Assembly: GCA_030150045.1 (NCBI GenBank)
Contig: JASLGM010000008.1
Coordinates: 51,130 to 115,129 of the forward strand
Direction of reading: 5' to 3'
From: Taishania sp.
GTDB lineage: Bacteria > Bacteroidota > Bacteroidia > Flavobacteriales_D > Crocinitomicaceae
DNA length: 64,000 bases
In this document: one piece after another, positions 17,278 to 25,570 of the stretch
Position numbering within the stretch: position 1 is the stretch's first letter
How the letters are laid out: every line of letters starts with the position of its first letter
Position numbers and translations under genes: made by a program
Notes under the pieces: model-generated
What the model saw: only the letters and a program-made list of their open reading frames with translations
Database searches by the model: none
What the model was told of the DNA's origin: nothing

Positions 17278-18557
17278 CTTACATTGTTAGAGTAATGGGA
17301 AGACAAATCTTGGACTCAAGAGGAAACCCAACCGTTGAAGTAGATGTTATTACGGAAAGTGGAATATTAGGACGTGCTGCGGTGCCGTCTGGCGCTTCTA
17401 CTGGAATTCACGAAGCAGTTGAGTTGCGAGATGGAGATCCTTCCGTATACTTAGGGAAAGGGGTGTTAAACGCCGTTCACAATGTAAATACCGTTATTAA
17501 TGAAGCGTTGGTTGGATTAGATGTAACCCAACAAAAGGCAATTGATAAATTGTTACGCGATCTTGACGGAACTGAAAATAAATCTAAATTGGGCGCAAAT
17601 GCAATATTAGGTACTTCTTTGGCAGTAGCCAGAGCAGCGGCTGACGAAAGCGGTTTGCCTCTTTATCAATACATCGGTGGTGTGGGTGCAGTAACGCTGC
17701 CAGTGCCTATGATGAACATCTTGAACGGTGGTTCGCATGCGGACAATAAAATCGATATTCAAGAATTTATGGTAATGCCTTTTGGGGCAAAAACTTTTGC
17801 AGAAGGTCTGCGTTGGGGAACAGAAATTTTCCACCAATTGAAAAGCGTTTTGAAATCAAAAGGAATGTCTACAAATGTAGGTGATGAAGGTGGTTTTGCA
17901 CCCAACTTAGGATCAAATGAAGAAGCCATTCAAGTGGTTTTAGAAGCCATCGAAAAAGCCGGGTTTACAGCAGGTAAAGATGTGTTCGTAGCACTTGATG
18001 CAGCTTCATCTGAGTTCTTTAAAGATGGGAAATACCATTTTGAATCTACAGGAGAGGTAATGACTTCTGAGCAAATGGTCGATTTTTGGGTCGATTGGTG
18101 TGCTAAATACCCAATCATTTCCATAGAAGATGGTTTAGCGGAAGACGATTGGGCAGGTTGGAAAAACTTGACAGAAAAAATCGGAGATCGCGTACAGTTA
18201 GTAGGAGATGATTTGTTCGTGACCAATTCTAAACGTTTGGCGCAAGGAATCGAAACCAATACAGCAAATTCCATTCTTGTGAAAGTGAACCAAATTGGTA
18301 CGTTAACAGAAACAATTGAGGCGGTACAAATGGCCACTCGTAATGGTTATACAAGCGTAATGTCACACCGATCTGGTGAGACAGAAGATGCTACAATCGC
18401 TGATTTGGCAGTGGCTCTTAATTGTGGACAAATCAAAACAGGATCGGCTTCAAGATCTGATCGCATGGCGAAGTACAATCAATTGTTACGCATCGAAGAG
18501 GAGCTTGGAGAGTCGGCATATTACCCAGGAATGAATTTCAAGTTTATCAAAAAATAA
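17274..18557 (+). CDS. eno: Enolase
   Basis: Converts 2-phosphoglycerate to phosphoenolpyruvate. 427 residues, full length. N-terminal RQILDSRGNPTVEVDV; catalytic region with GDEGGFAPN, metal ligands in VALDAASSEF, SIEDGLAEDDW and LVGDDLFVTN, and the signature LVKVNQIGTLTETIEA followed by SHRSGETED. Translationally linked to carA, a gene order I recall from other Bacteroidota. Confidence 0.99.
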   Translation: MTYIVRVMGRQILDSRGNPTVEVDVITESGILGRAAVPSGASTGIHEAVELRDGDPSVYLGKGVLNAVHNVNTVINEALVGLDVTQQKAIDKLLRDLDGTENKSKLGANAILGTSLAVARAAADESGLPLYQYIGGVGAVTLPVPMMNILNGGSHADNKIDIQEFMVMPFGAKTFAEGLRWGTEIFHQLKSVLKSKGMSTNVGDEGGFAPNLGSNEEAIQVVLEAIEKAGFTAGKDVFVALDAASSEFFKDGKYHFESTGEVMTSEQMVDFWVDWCAKYPIISIEDGLAEDDWAGWKNLTEKIGDRVQLVGDDLFVTNSKRLAQGIETNTANSILVKVNQIGTLTETIEAVQMATRNGYTSVMSHRSGETEDATIADLAVALNCGQIKTGSASRSDRMAKYNQLLRIEEELGESAYYPGMNFKFIKK

Positions 18558-18577
18558 ACAAGGATATAGGATTAAAG

Positions 18578-18602
18578 AAGGAGCGTTAAGCTCCTTTTTT
18601 TT
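18578..18602 (+). terminator. Rho-independent terminator after eno
   Basis: AAGGAGC (18578-18584) pairs with GCTCCTT (18590-18596) around GTTAA, with six more T. Confidence 0.88.
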
Positions 18603-18650
18603 GTCTAAAATGATAATTTCTGACGTTGTTTCCTTTCAAAGACAGATCTT

Positions 18651-18794
18651 CAGCCCGGGCGAAACGGTATCGCTAAACAAAATGAAAAAGGTGTGAACGC
18701 GTAGGAGTAACTGCGACCAGCGGAAGCACGTTACCACAAGCTGGTGAACCTTTTTTCATGCGTTTACGAGTACGAGCAGACCGAAATGGCTGCC
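18651..18794 (+). repeat. Family 2 structured repeat, copy A
   Basis: A 144-nt element that aligns without gaps to the copies at 49807 and 53405 (about 96 of 144 positions identical to copy B, counted by hand). Proposed helices, in element columns: P1 1-5/138-142 (CAGCC with GGCTG), P2 32-41/100-109, P3 57-61/80-84 (GTAAC with GTTAC), P4 62-64/76-78 (TGC with GCA), and hairpin P6 around 111-124. Invariant segments: GTGAACGC (18693-18700), CTGCGACCA with CGGAAGCACGT (18711-18731), GTGAAC (18744-18749) and AGACCG (18778-18783). It lies between the eno terminator and family 1 copy A. Confidence 0.8.
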
Positions 18795-18813
18795 TTATTT
18801 TCTTTTTTTTCTT

Positions 18814-18893
18814 GGGCGTTACCCTCTCGGGTCGGGCTATTCGTTCCAAGTTTTTTGATGCTCAAAAAAGCTTTCCACTATTATCCCTAACGC
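18814..18893 (+). repeat. Family 1 repeat, copy A
   Basis: Begins GGGCGTT and ends CTAACGC, so GCGTT and AACGC can close the element. Hairpin 1 is ACCC/GGGT around TCTC. Then come the conserved TCGGGCTATTCG, hairpin 2 (AGTTTTTTGA with TCAAAAAAGCT) and the shared tail CCACTATTATCCCTAACGC. The shortest of the six copies (80 nt). Family 2 copy A lies directly upstream. Confidence 0.8.
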
Positions 18894-18937
18894 AAAATCC
18901 CGTTGAGAATTGAAGATTAAAGGAAATGTTTGGGCAT

Positions 18938-18973
18938 AAAAAAGGCCGGAAATCACTGTAGAAATCCGACCTT
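18938..18973 (-). terminator. Terminator of the leftward PPIase gene
   Basis: Read on the minus strand, AAGGTCGGA (18973-18965) pairs with TCCGGCCTT (18950-18942), one G-T pair, then a T run. It lies 20 bases after the PPIase stop. The 435-nt gap 18558-18992 is thus filled by the eno terminator, the two repeats and this terminator. Confidence 0.8.
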
Positions 18974-18992
18974 AAATCTGTTTGTATGTCGC

Positions 18993-20081
18993 TTAATGAT
19001 TGTGACCTTCGTGCGATGCAGGACTTAAATTCAAAATTTCTAAATCGAATACTAAATCCGCAAATGGAGGAATTGCTCCTGGACGACCTTGCGCGCCGTA
19101 AGCGTTGTAGTAAGGAATGATAATTTTGATTTTACCGCCTACACCGATCAATTTAAGACCTTCTTCAAATCCTGGAATCATACGGTTAACCAAATATTTG
19201 AATTCCATTGGTGTCTTTCTATCATACGAAGAATCGAATTGTTTTCCGTCTTTTCTGAACGTGCCGCGATAATGAATCGTCAATTCGTCTTCCATATTTA
19301 CACGTTGTTTATCGCCTTCATTTTCGATGATATATAACAATCCTGTTGGAGTTGTTTGTACATTCGGATATTTAGCATGTACCTTTTCAAACATTTCTTT
19401 TGCGTAATCTTCTTGCGATAAAGCAGAAAGGCGCACCATTTCAGCTGCTTCTTTCTTGTATTCTTCCGCAATGTGTTTGTAGTGTTCGTTGAACACCTTC
19501 GTTGCGTTGAATTTCTTCGCGTCTTTACCTACACGTTGTATTTTAATGCTTTTGATGATGTCTTCTTGTGCTACGGCATCAACGACGTCTTGCCCTTTTA
19601 TTACATGACCAAATACGGTGTGTTTACCGTCCAACCAAGGTGTCGCTTTGTGTGTGATGAAAAACTGACTGCCGTTTGTCGCGGGACCTGCGTTTGCCAT
19701 CGATAAGATACCTGCTGTTGCGTGAGTTAAATCTTGGCGTGTTTCATCATAGAATTTATATCCTGGACCACCAGAACCGTTTCCATCTGGATCTCCACCT
19801 TGAATCATAAAGTCAGGAATAACGCGGTGAAATTTCAGTCCATCGTAATAAGGTTTTGAAAATTTAATGCTGTCTTGAAATACGAATTTTCCTTCTGCTA
19901 AACCAACGAAGTTTGCTACAGTCATTGGAGTTTTAATGTCTTCTAATTTCAAGACGATTACTCCTTTATCTGTAGTGATATTGGCATACATTCCGTTTTC
20001 TAGTTTTGTTTTCTTTTGTGCGTAGGCAGCCGATGTTCCAAGGATACCAAAGGCGCAGACAGTAAATAATAATTTGTTCAT
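18993..20081 (-). CDS. Exported peptidyl-prolyl isomerase, cyclophilin-FKBP fusion
   Basis: 362 residues with two unrelated prolyl isomerase folds. A signal peptide (about residues 1-22, ending SAAYAQ) sends it to the cell envelope. A cyclophilin domain covers about residues 30-180 (LKFHRVIPDFMIQGGDPDGN, then NGSQFFITHKATPWLDGKHT). An FKBP domain covers about 250-355 (IHYRGTFRKDGKQFDSSYDR, MIPGFEEGLKLIGVGGK, then AYGAQGRPGAIPPFADLVF). A charged helical linker joins them. The C terminus is His-rich (SHEGHNH). Last gene of a leftward run with nadK and the CBS protein. Role in folding exported proteins is inferred. Confidence 0.93.
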   Translation of the reverse strand: MNKLLFTVCAFGILGTSAAYAQKKTKLENGMYANITTDKGVIVLKLEDIKTPMTVANFVGLAEGKFVFQDSIKFSKPYYDGLKFHRVIPDFMIQGGDPDGNGSGGPGYKFYDETRQDLTHATAGILSMANAGPATNGSQFFITHKATPWLDGKHTVFGHVIKGQDVVDAVAQEDIIKSIKIQRVGKDAKKFNATKVFNEHYKHIAEEYKKEAAEMVRLSALSQEDYAKEMFEKVHAKYPNVQTTPTGLLYIIENEGDKQRVNMEDELTIHYRGTFRKDGKQFDSSYDRKTPMEFKYLVNRMIPGFEEGLKLIGVGGKIKIIIPYYNAYGAQGRPGAIPPFADLVFDLEILNLSPASHEGHNH

Positions 20082-20090
20082 TTTTCTGTG

Positions 20091-20975
20091 TTAAAATTGA
20101 TTGCGTTTATCTAGTCCCCAAAGCATTTTGTTACGAATGGTTTCGTAAAAGCTGTTTGAAGGAAGTTTGATCATTTTTATAGTGAAATCTGCTTTTGTGA
20201 TTTCCACTTTCTCTCCATTTTTTATGTTAACCGAGTGTCCGTCTAAGCTTAATAAATATTGTCTGCTACGACCTTCAACGGTAAGGCTAACCTTTTTGTT
20301 GTCAGGGATTACCAATGGACGTACATTCAGGTTGTGCGGTGCAATGGGAGTGATTGCAAATAATTCGCTTTCAGGATCAATAATTGGACCGCCACAAGCC
20401 AAGTTGTACGCGGTGGATCCAGTAGGAGTGGAAATGATTAGACCATCTGCCCAATAGGAATTTAAGTATTCATTTTCTAGTTCAGCATGAACGGTAATCA
20501 TAGCCGAAGAGTCTTTTCTTGAAACAGTAACTTCATTTAATGCAAAGTTGAATGCTCCAAAATGATTTTTTTCTGTTGAAACATGCAATAAACTTCTTGG
20601 TTGAAAGGAATATTCTTTGGTGTTAATTTCATCAAAAGCTTTTTCAACGCTGTCTTTAGAAATGTTTGCTAGAAACCCTAATCTACCGGTATTGATCCCG
20701 ATCATTGGAACGTTAGAATTTCGGACATAACTTACACAATCGATGAAAGTTCCATCTCCTCCCACAGAAACAGCTAGATCTATACCTGAAGAAAAATCGG
20801 TGTGTGATTCAAATGTTTCAATGTTTTGTGCGCACGCTTCTTTTTTTATCAATTGCTCTTTTAGTCCTTTTTCAATGACCGGTGTCCACCCAACTTTATA
20901 CATATTTTCAAGGAACCCTTTGAAATAATGTACATTGGCCTTCGTGATTTTACGAGCATAAACCGCAACTTTCAT
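20091..20975 (-). CDS. nadK: NAD kinase
   Basis: Phosphorylates NAD to NADP in the cytoplasm. 294 residues; the GGDGT motif is at residues 72-76, followed by GINTGRLGFLANI, NEVTVSRKD and the NAD-binding STPTGSTAYNLACGGPI. Four bases after the CBS gene stop and nine before the PPIase start, so the three genes are probably one operon. Confidence 0.97.
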   Translation of the reverse strand: MKVAVYARKITKANVHYFKGFLENMYKVGWTPVIEKGLKEQLIKKEACAQNIETFESHTDFSSGIDLAVSVGGDGTFIDCVSYVRNSNVPMIGINTGRLGFLANISKDSVEKAFDEINTKEYSFQPRSLLHVSTEKNHFGAFNFALNEVTVSRKDSSAMITVHAELENEYLNSYWADGLIISTPTGSTAYNLACGGPIIDPESELFAITPIAPHNLNVRPLVIPDNKKVSLTVEGRSRQYLLSLDGHSVNIKNGEKVEITKADFTIKMIKLPSNSFYETIRNKMLWGLDKRNQF

Positions 20976-20979
20976 AACA

Positions 20980-21642
20980 TTAGAAATTCATAAAATTCAT
21001 CATTGAATCGAAGCGATCTTTTAGATCACTGTCAAACTGGCTACGGTGATAGTAAGCTTTCACATTGTATTCGTAGCGCTCAAAAGTACGTAAAATTCTA
21101 TCGAGTTCTATCTCGCTAATCTTTAAAGTGACTTCAATTTTTGTTGAATTTGGTATTTCTGTAATATAGGTATTTAGGATTTTAGCATTATCGCTTTCTA
21201 CAATTTGTGCAATTTGAGAAAGAGAATAGTCATTTTGATTTAACTCCAAGACAATTATTCCACCTTTTTCTTTTATACCTAGTAGTTTACCGATAAATTG
21301 AATTAAAAAATGCGTATGTGTACATCCTAAATAGTTTTCGTCGGCGTCTAAAATGGGGATTACCGTTAACTTATGTTCTGAAATACGGGAAAACACGGTG
21401 TAAATGTGTTCGTTTTCGAAAACAAAAGGTCGTGGCAGATGGTTGAATAATACATCCAAAGTTTGTTCATTATCTAGGCGGTCAAGAATATCGTTTTCAG
21501 AAACCATCCCGACATAATTACCATGCTTTATTACGGGTAAGTGACTTACCTTAAATTCTTCCATCCAGGACAAAGCTTTTTCACCCGTATCGCTGTGCAT
21601 TAACGGTGGAATTTCTTCTGTTATTAGGTTGTGTGCAATCAT
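20980..21642 (-). CDS. Tandem CBS-domain protein with C-terminal ACT-like domain
   Basis: 220 residues. Two CBS motifs lie at about residues 1-55 and 70-120 (SHLPVIKHGNYVGMVSENDI, then LTVIPILDADENYLGC); such pairs usually bind adenine nucleotides. The remainder (about 130-205, GGIIVLELNQNDYSLSQIAQ, then IVESDNAKILNTYI) resembles an ACT-type ligand fold. No enzyme domain is present. The target is unknown; tight linkage to nadK suggests a link to nucleotide or cofactor status, which is inference. Confidence 0.88.
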   Translation of the reverse strand: MIAHNLITEEIPPLMHSDTGEKALSWMEEFKVSHLPVIKHGNYVGMVSENDILDRLDNEQTLDVLFNHLPRPFVFENEHIYTVFSRISEHKLTVIPILDADENYLGCTHTHFLIQFIGKLLGIKEKGGIIVLELNQNDYSLSQIAQIVESDNAKILNTYITEIPNSTKIEVTLKISEIELDRILRTFERYEYNVKAYYHRSQFDSDLKDRFDSMMNFMNF

Positions 21643-21679
21643 AGACAGTCCAAAGTAAAAAACTTTCGTGGTTTTTTAA

Positions 21680-21687
21680 TAGTTTTG
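21680..21687 (+). promoter_or_regulatory. -7 promoter element of pdxJ
   Basis: TAGTTTTG matches TAnnTTTG and is 17 bases before the pdxJ ATG, in the divergent gap to the CBS gene. Confidence 0.55.
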
Positions 21688-21704
21688 AACAAAAATAATA
21701 CCAG

Positions 21705-22424
21705 ATGGCAAAATTAAGTGTGAATATTAATAAGATTGCAACTTTACGAAATGCACGAGGGGGTGATATGCCTAATGTAGTGCAAGTCGCTATCGATTGT
21801 GAGCGCTTTGGTGCGGACGGAATTACGGTACATCCACGTCCTGATGAAAGACATATCACCACAAAAGATACCTACGATTTAAAAAAGATTGTAAAAACAG
21901 AATATAATATCGAAGGGTATCCAGACGAACGCTTTATGAAGTTAATGGAGGAATTGCGACCAGAGCAAGCAACTTTGGTCCCAGATCCACCCCATGTTTT
22001 GACCTCAAATGCGGGTTGGGATACGAAAGAGAATCTAGAACTTTTGCAAAGATTGGTGAAAGAATTGAAATCTTTAGGGATCCGTTCTAGCATTTTCGTT
22101 GATACGAATTTGGAAAACATTGAGTACGCCGCTAAAACAGGTGTAGATCGTATTGAATTGTATACGGGACCATATGCTGAAGATTATGCAAAAGATCGTG
22201 ATGCAGCAGTTAAACCTTATGTTTTAGCAGCAGAATTAGCACATTCACTTGGTTTAGGAATAAATGCAGGACATGATTTGAGTTTAGAAAATTTGAAGTT
22301 TTTTAAACAATCGTTACCTATGTTAGCAGAAGTGTCGATTGGCCATGCGTTGATTGGTGACGCACTTTACTTAGGTCTAGAAAATACAGTTCAGCGTTAT
22401 AAGAGTCTTTTAAAAGATTTGTAA
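21705..22424 (+). CDS. pdxJ: Pyridoxine 5'-phosphate synthase
   Basis: Condenses 1-deoxyxylulose 5-phosphate with 3-amino-2-oxopropyl phosphate to pyridoxine phosphate (DXP-dependent vitamin B6 route). 239 residues, TIM barrel: LSVNINKIATLRNARGG at the start, GADGITVHPRPDERHI, TLVPDPPHVLTSNAGWD, and the phosphate-binding end EVSIGHALIGDALYLGL. A single-gene rightward unit between two leftward operons. Confidence 0.98.
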   Translation: MAKLSVNINKIATLRNARGGDMPNVVQVAIDCERFGADGITVHPRPDERHITTKDTYDLKKIVKTEYNIEGYPDERFMKLMEELRPEQATLVPDPPHVLTSNAGWDTKENLELLQRLVKELKSLGIRSSIFVDTNLENIEYAAKTGVDRIELYTGPYAEDYAKDRDAAVKPYVLAAELAHSLGLGINAGHDLSLENLKFFKQSLPMLAEVSIGHALIGDALYLGLENTVQRYKSLLKDL

Positions 22425-22430
22425 ATAAAA

Positions 22431-22459
22431 AAGGAGAAGTAAAACTTCTCCTTTTTTAT
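22431..22459. terminator. Bidirectional terminator between pdxJ and the MscS gene
   Basis: AAGGAGAAGT (22431-22440) pairs perfectly with ACTTCTCCTT (22444-22453). T runs follow on both strands, so it can serve both converging genes; its right arm ends 3 bases before the MscS stop codon. Confidence 0.9.
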
Positions 22460-23592
22460 TCGTCATAATGACCTGTATTTTTATTTTTTTCTCTTTTATC
22501 ACTTGCAATATGGATATCCAATTGCGGATAAGGAATATTGATTTTGTATTCTCTAAATAAACGATCTACTTCTAATCTGATCTCTGATCTCGTATTATTG
22601 ATGTACCAACTTTGATCTGCCCAGAATATCAATTGAAAAAACATGTGATTTTCTTTAAACTCAGAAAGACGGATAGTTACATCTTCTTTAAGGTTTACTT
22701 TCGGATGGGCTAGAACAGCTTGTTTTAACAAACGGGTAACCAATTCGGTATCTGAGCCATAAGCGACTGGTATGTCTACGATAAAACGGGATAGGGTAGA
22801 ACCGTGAGACCAGTTTTCAACCGAATTTTGTGTTAACATCGTATTGGGAATAATCAATGTGTTTCCGTTTCTGGTTTCTATTTGAGATGTACGTACACTG
22901 ATTTTTACAATTTTTGCAACAATCATTTCTTTCCCGTTTTGTGATGGTAGCTCAACAATGTCACCCACCATCAAATTACGTTCTACCAAGAGGACAATTC
23001 CTGCAATAAAATCTCTAAATACATCTTGAAGACCAAGACCAAAACCAACTAAAATACCTAGAGATCCTGTAAGTAATGCTGATATATCTTTAAAGAAAAT
23101 CTTAAAACATATCAATAAGGTTACCGTGTAGATAATGTATTTGGTGATTTGAACATAGATGAATTCAACTCCAGGGTCATAATCTTTAGATCTACGTAAG
23201 CGTTGTGAAATGGTGATTTCAAGAATACGGATAGATAATTTAGCTACGAAAGTGACGATGAATACCCAAATCAAATGAGAAATACTCAATGAGAAAAAGG
23301 AAGTAGAAATGATTTTGTGTTCTACAAATTCACCTAAAGTCACTTCAGGGTTTTGTAATTGTAAGGTTAAGAAAATAAAATAAAAGGCAAAAACGTATAT
23401 CAATTGACTGAATAAGCGCAACCAAGTAACACGTCTACCTTCAACGCGAATGTTGTTGTTGACTAAATATTTTTTTAGACTACGATGAATGATTTTACGT
23501 AGTACAATCGAAACCAATATGGTGGTTGCAATCAGAATGAGGTTCCAAGCCGTTATTTGAAATGGGCCTATGTTGAATAAAGGTGTTGACAT
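22456..23592 (-). CDS. MscS-family mechanosensitive ion channel
   Basis: 378 residues. Several N-terminal membrane segments (about 15-35, 60-85, 105-130, 150-170) lead to the pore-lining helix, seen as LLTGSLGILVGFGLGLQDVF (about 172-191), and the MscS beta domain (ERNLMVGDIVELPSQNGKEM, TRNGNTLIIPNTMLTQNSVE). A mixed cytoplasmic domain ends the protein. Such channels release solutes on hypo-osmotic shock. Four bases after dnaG. Confidence 0.94.
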   Translation of the reverse strand: MSTPLFNIGPFQITAWNLILIATTILVSIVLRKIIHRSLKKYLVNNNIRVEGRRVTWLRLFSQLIYVFAFYFIFLTLQLQNPEVTLGEFVEHKIISTSFFSLSISHLIWVFIVTFVAKLSIRILEITISQRLRRSKDYDPGVEFIYVQITKYIIYTVTLLICFKIFFKDISALLTGSLGILVGFGLGLQDVFRDFIAGIVLLVERNLMVGDIVELPSQNGKEMIVAKIVKISVRTSQIETRNGNTLIIPNTMLTQNSVENWSHGSTLSRFIVDIPVAYGSDTELVTRLLKQAVLAHPKVNLKEDVTIRLSEFKENHMFFQLIFWADQSWYINNTRSEIRLEVDRLFREYKINIPYPQLDIHIASDKREKNKNTGHYDE

Positions 23593-23596
23593 AGTA

Positions 23597-25567
23597 TTAG
23601 AGTATTATTCGACCGAGCTTATTAGAAAGTTTTATTTTTACTTTATCCAAAGCAATTTTTTCCAAAAGTACGTTGGTTAATTCATCCTCTGAAAGCGATG
23701 TTTCTTGTTGGCTGATTTTTGATTCTAATGTTTTTATACGATTTAGAATTTTCCGAAGTTTAAAAGCATAAACACAACGTAAAACAGCTTCATGTAATTG
23801 ATCTACATCGGCACGAACGTCGATTTTATGTTTGGTGAACCAAGCAATGCTTACTTCTAATTCGTTGGCTTCAATATCAACAACAGCTCTTACTACATCT
23901 TGATCTGGTTGCGATTTTAAATACGAAGATTTTATCAGTTCATTGTTGTTCAGACGATCTTTATAGATTTCAAATATTTTTTTGAAAATAGGAAATTCAA
24001 ATTCGAGATCATCGGTTTCGAGTTCACTGCAAATGTATTGGATGACAGATATTTCAGCAGTTTCTTCTTTCCCACTTTCATTGATAATGTTAACCTCTGT
24101 TGCCATTACGCCATAAAGAACAAGTAAGCGAATTAAATCTAATTCTTCTAGCTCGAAATGGGAGGGCTGTGGAGCGTAACTTGGTGTGGCAACATTTGGA
24201 GTTTCTTGATGAATTGGAAGGTTTCTAATCTCTGGTTCATTGTACTCCTTGGCGAGCGCTGATTTACGAAGTTTCAATAACTCATTATCAAGAATACTTT
24301 CCTGAATATTGAATTTCTGCGAAATCGATTGCGTTAATATGGTGCGTGTAATCTGATCTGGAATCAAACTCACCGAATGAACAATGTCACGGATTAAATC
24401 CGCTCGAACCAATGGATCATTGTTGTCGTCTTTTAAAAGGATCTCAGCCTTGAAAGATATAAAATCTTGCATGGCTCCTTTGATGTATTCTTCTAGTTCA
24501 GAAGACGAAACACTTTTAGAATATGAATCGGGATCTTCTCCGGCAGGGAAAAGCACCACTTTTACATTAAGTCCTTCTTGTAGAATTAAATCTATTCCTC
24601 TAAATGAAGCTTTAATTCCTGCTGCATCACCATCGAATAGAATCGTTATGTTGTTGGTGTATCGCTTGATGAGCCGGATTTGTTCCTTCGTTAATGAAGT
24701 ACCCGATGAGGAAACAACGTTGGTAACCCCTGCTTGATATAAACTGATTACATCGGTGTATCCTTCACAAAGGAAGCAGTTGTCGTATTTAATGATGTCA
24801 CCTTTTGAGAAGTGTAAACCATAAAGGATCTCACTCTTATTGTAAATCACACTCTCTGGTGAGTTGAAATACTTAGCAATTTTTTTGTCTGTGAATAATG
24901 TTCTACCACCAAATCCGAGTACACGACCGGTAACAGAATGGATAGGGAACATTACACGACCACGGAAAAAATCAAATTGGCGATCGTCTTTGCTCTTCAC
25001 TAAACCCACTTCTTCCAAGTAGTCCAAGTTATAACCTTTTCTCTTGGCTTCTTCAGTGATATCATTTCCAGAATTTAAGCAGTATCCCAATTGGAATTTC
25101 TCAACAATGTCCTTTCTAAATCCTCTTTCTAAGAAGTAAGAAAGACCAATAGAAATACCTTCTGGTGTTTCGTGAATGTTTTTTTTGAAATGTTCTTTTG
25201 CAAACTCATTGATGATGAACAAGCTTTCGCGTTTTGAAGTAGCTTCCGCTTGTTCAGGAGTAATCTCCTTGGGTTCTGGAATGAGAATGTTGTATTTGGA
25301 TGCTAACCAGCGTAGGGCTTCAGGGTAAGAAAAATGTTCTTTTTCCATCAAAAAAGTAACTACGGAGCCACCTTTCCCTGACGAAAAGCATTTAAAGATT
25401 TGTTTTCCTGGTGAAACAATGAAAGACGGCGTGCGTTCATCCACAAAAGGGGAAAGACCTTTTAGGTTAGAACCTGCTCTTTTTAGGTTTACAAATTCCC
25501 CAATAACCTCTTCAATTCGCGAGGTTTGCATGATTTCATCTACTATATGTGGAGGAATTGACGCCAT
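23597..25567 (-). CDS. dnaG: DNA primase with degraded zinc-binding site
   Basis: Makes RNA primers for replication. 656 residues: N-terminal zinc-binding-type domain (1-100), RNA polymerase core with TOPRIM motifs FLCEGYTDVISLYQAG and ITILFDGDAAGIKAS, and a C-terminal helicase-interaction region. In the family the N-terminal domain binds zinc through three Cys and one His; by alignment the positions are S39, V42, C60 and S63, so three of four are gone while the surrounding PF.DE.TPSF and SGKGG framework is kept. The catalytic core looks intact. I recall similar losses in other Bacteroidota, so this seems lineage-wide rather than decay. Confidence 0.97.
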   Translation of the reverse strand: MASIPPHIVDEIMQTSRIEEVIGEFVNLKRAGSNLKGLSPFVDERTPSFIVSPGKQIFKCFSSGKGGSVVTFLMEKEHFSYPEALRWLASKYNILIPEPKEITPEQAEATSKRESLFIINEFAKEHFKKNIHETPEGISIGLSYFLERGFRKDIVEKFQLGYCLNSGNDITEEAKRKGYNLDYLEEVGLVKSKDDRQFDFFRGRVMFPIHSVTGRVLGFGGRTLFTDKKIAKYFNSPESVIYNKSEILYGLHFSKGDIIKYDNCFLCEGYTDVISLYQAGVTNVVSSSGTSLTKEQIRLIKRYTNNITILFDGDAAGIKASFRGIDLILQEGLNVKVVLFPAGEDPDSYSKSVSSSELEEYIKGAMQDFISFKAEILLKDDNNDPLVRADLIRDIVHSVSLIPDQITRTILTQSISQKFNIQESILDNELLKLRKSALAKEYNEPEIRNLPIHQETPNVATPSYAPQPSHFELEELDLIRLLVLYGVMATEVNIINESGKEETAEISVIQYICSELETDDLEFEFPIFKKIFEIYKDRLNNNELIKSSYLKSQPDQDVVRAVVDIEANELEVSIAWFTKHKIDVRADVDQLHEAVLRCVYAFKLRKILNRIKTLESKISQQETSLSEDELTNVLLEKIALDKVKIKLSNKLGRIIL

Positions 25568-25570
25568 TAA

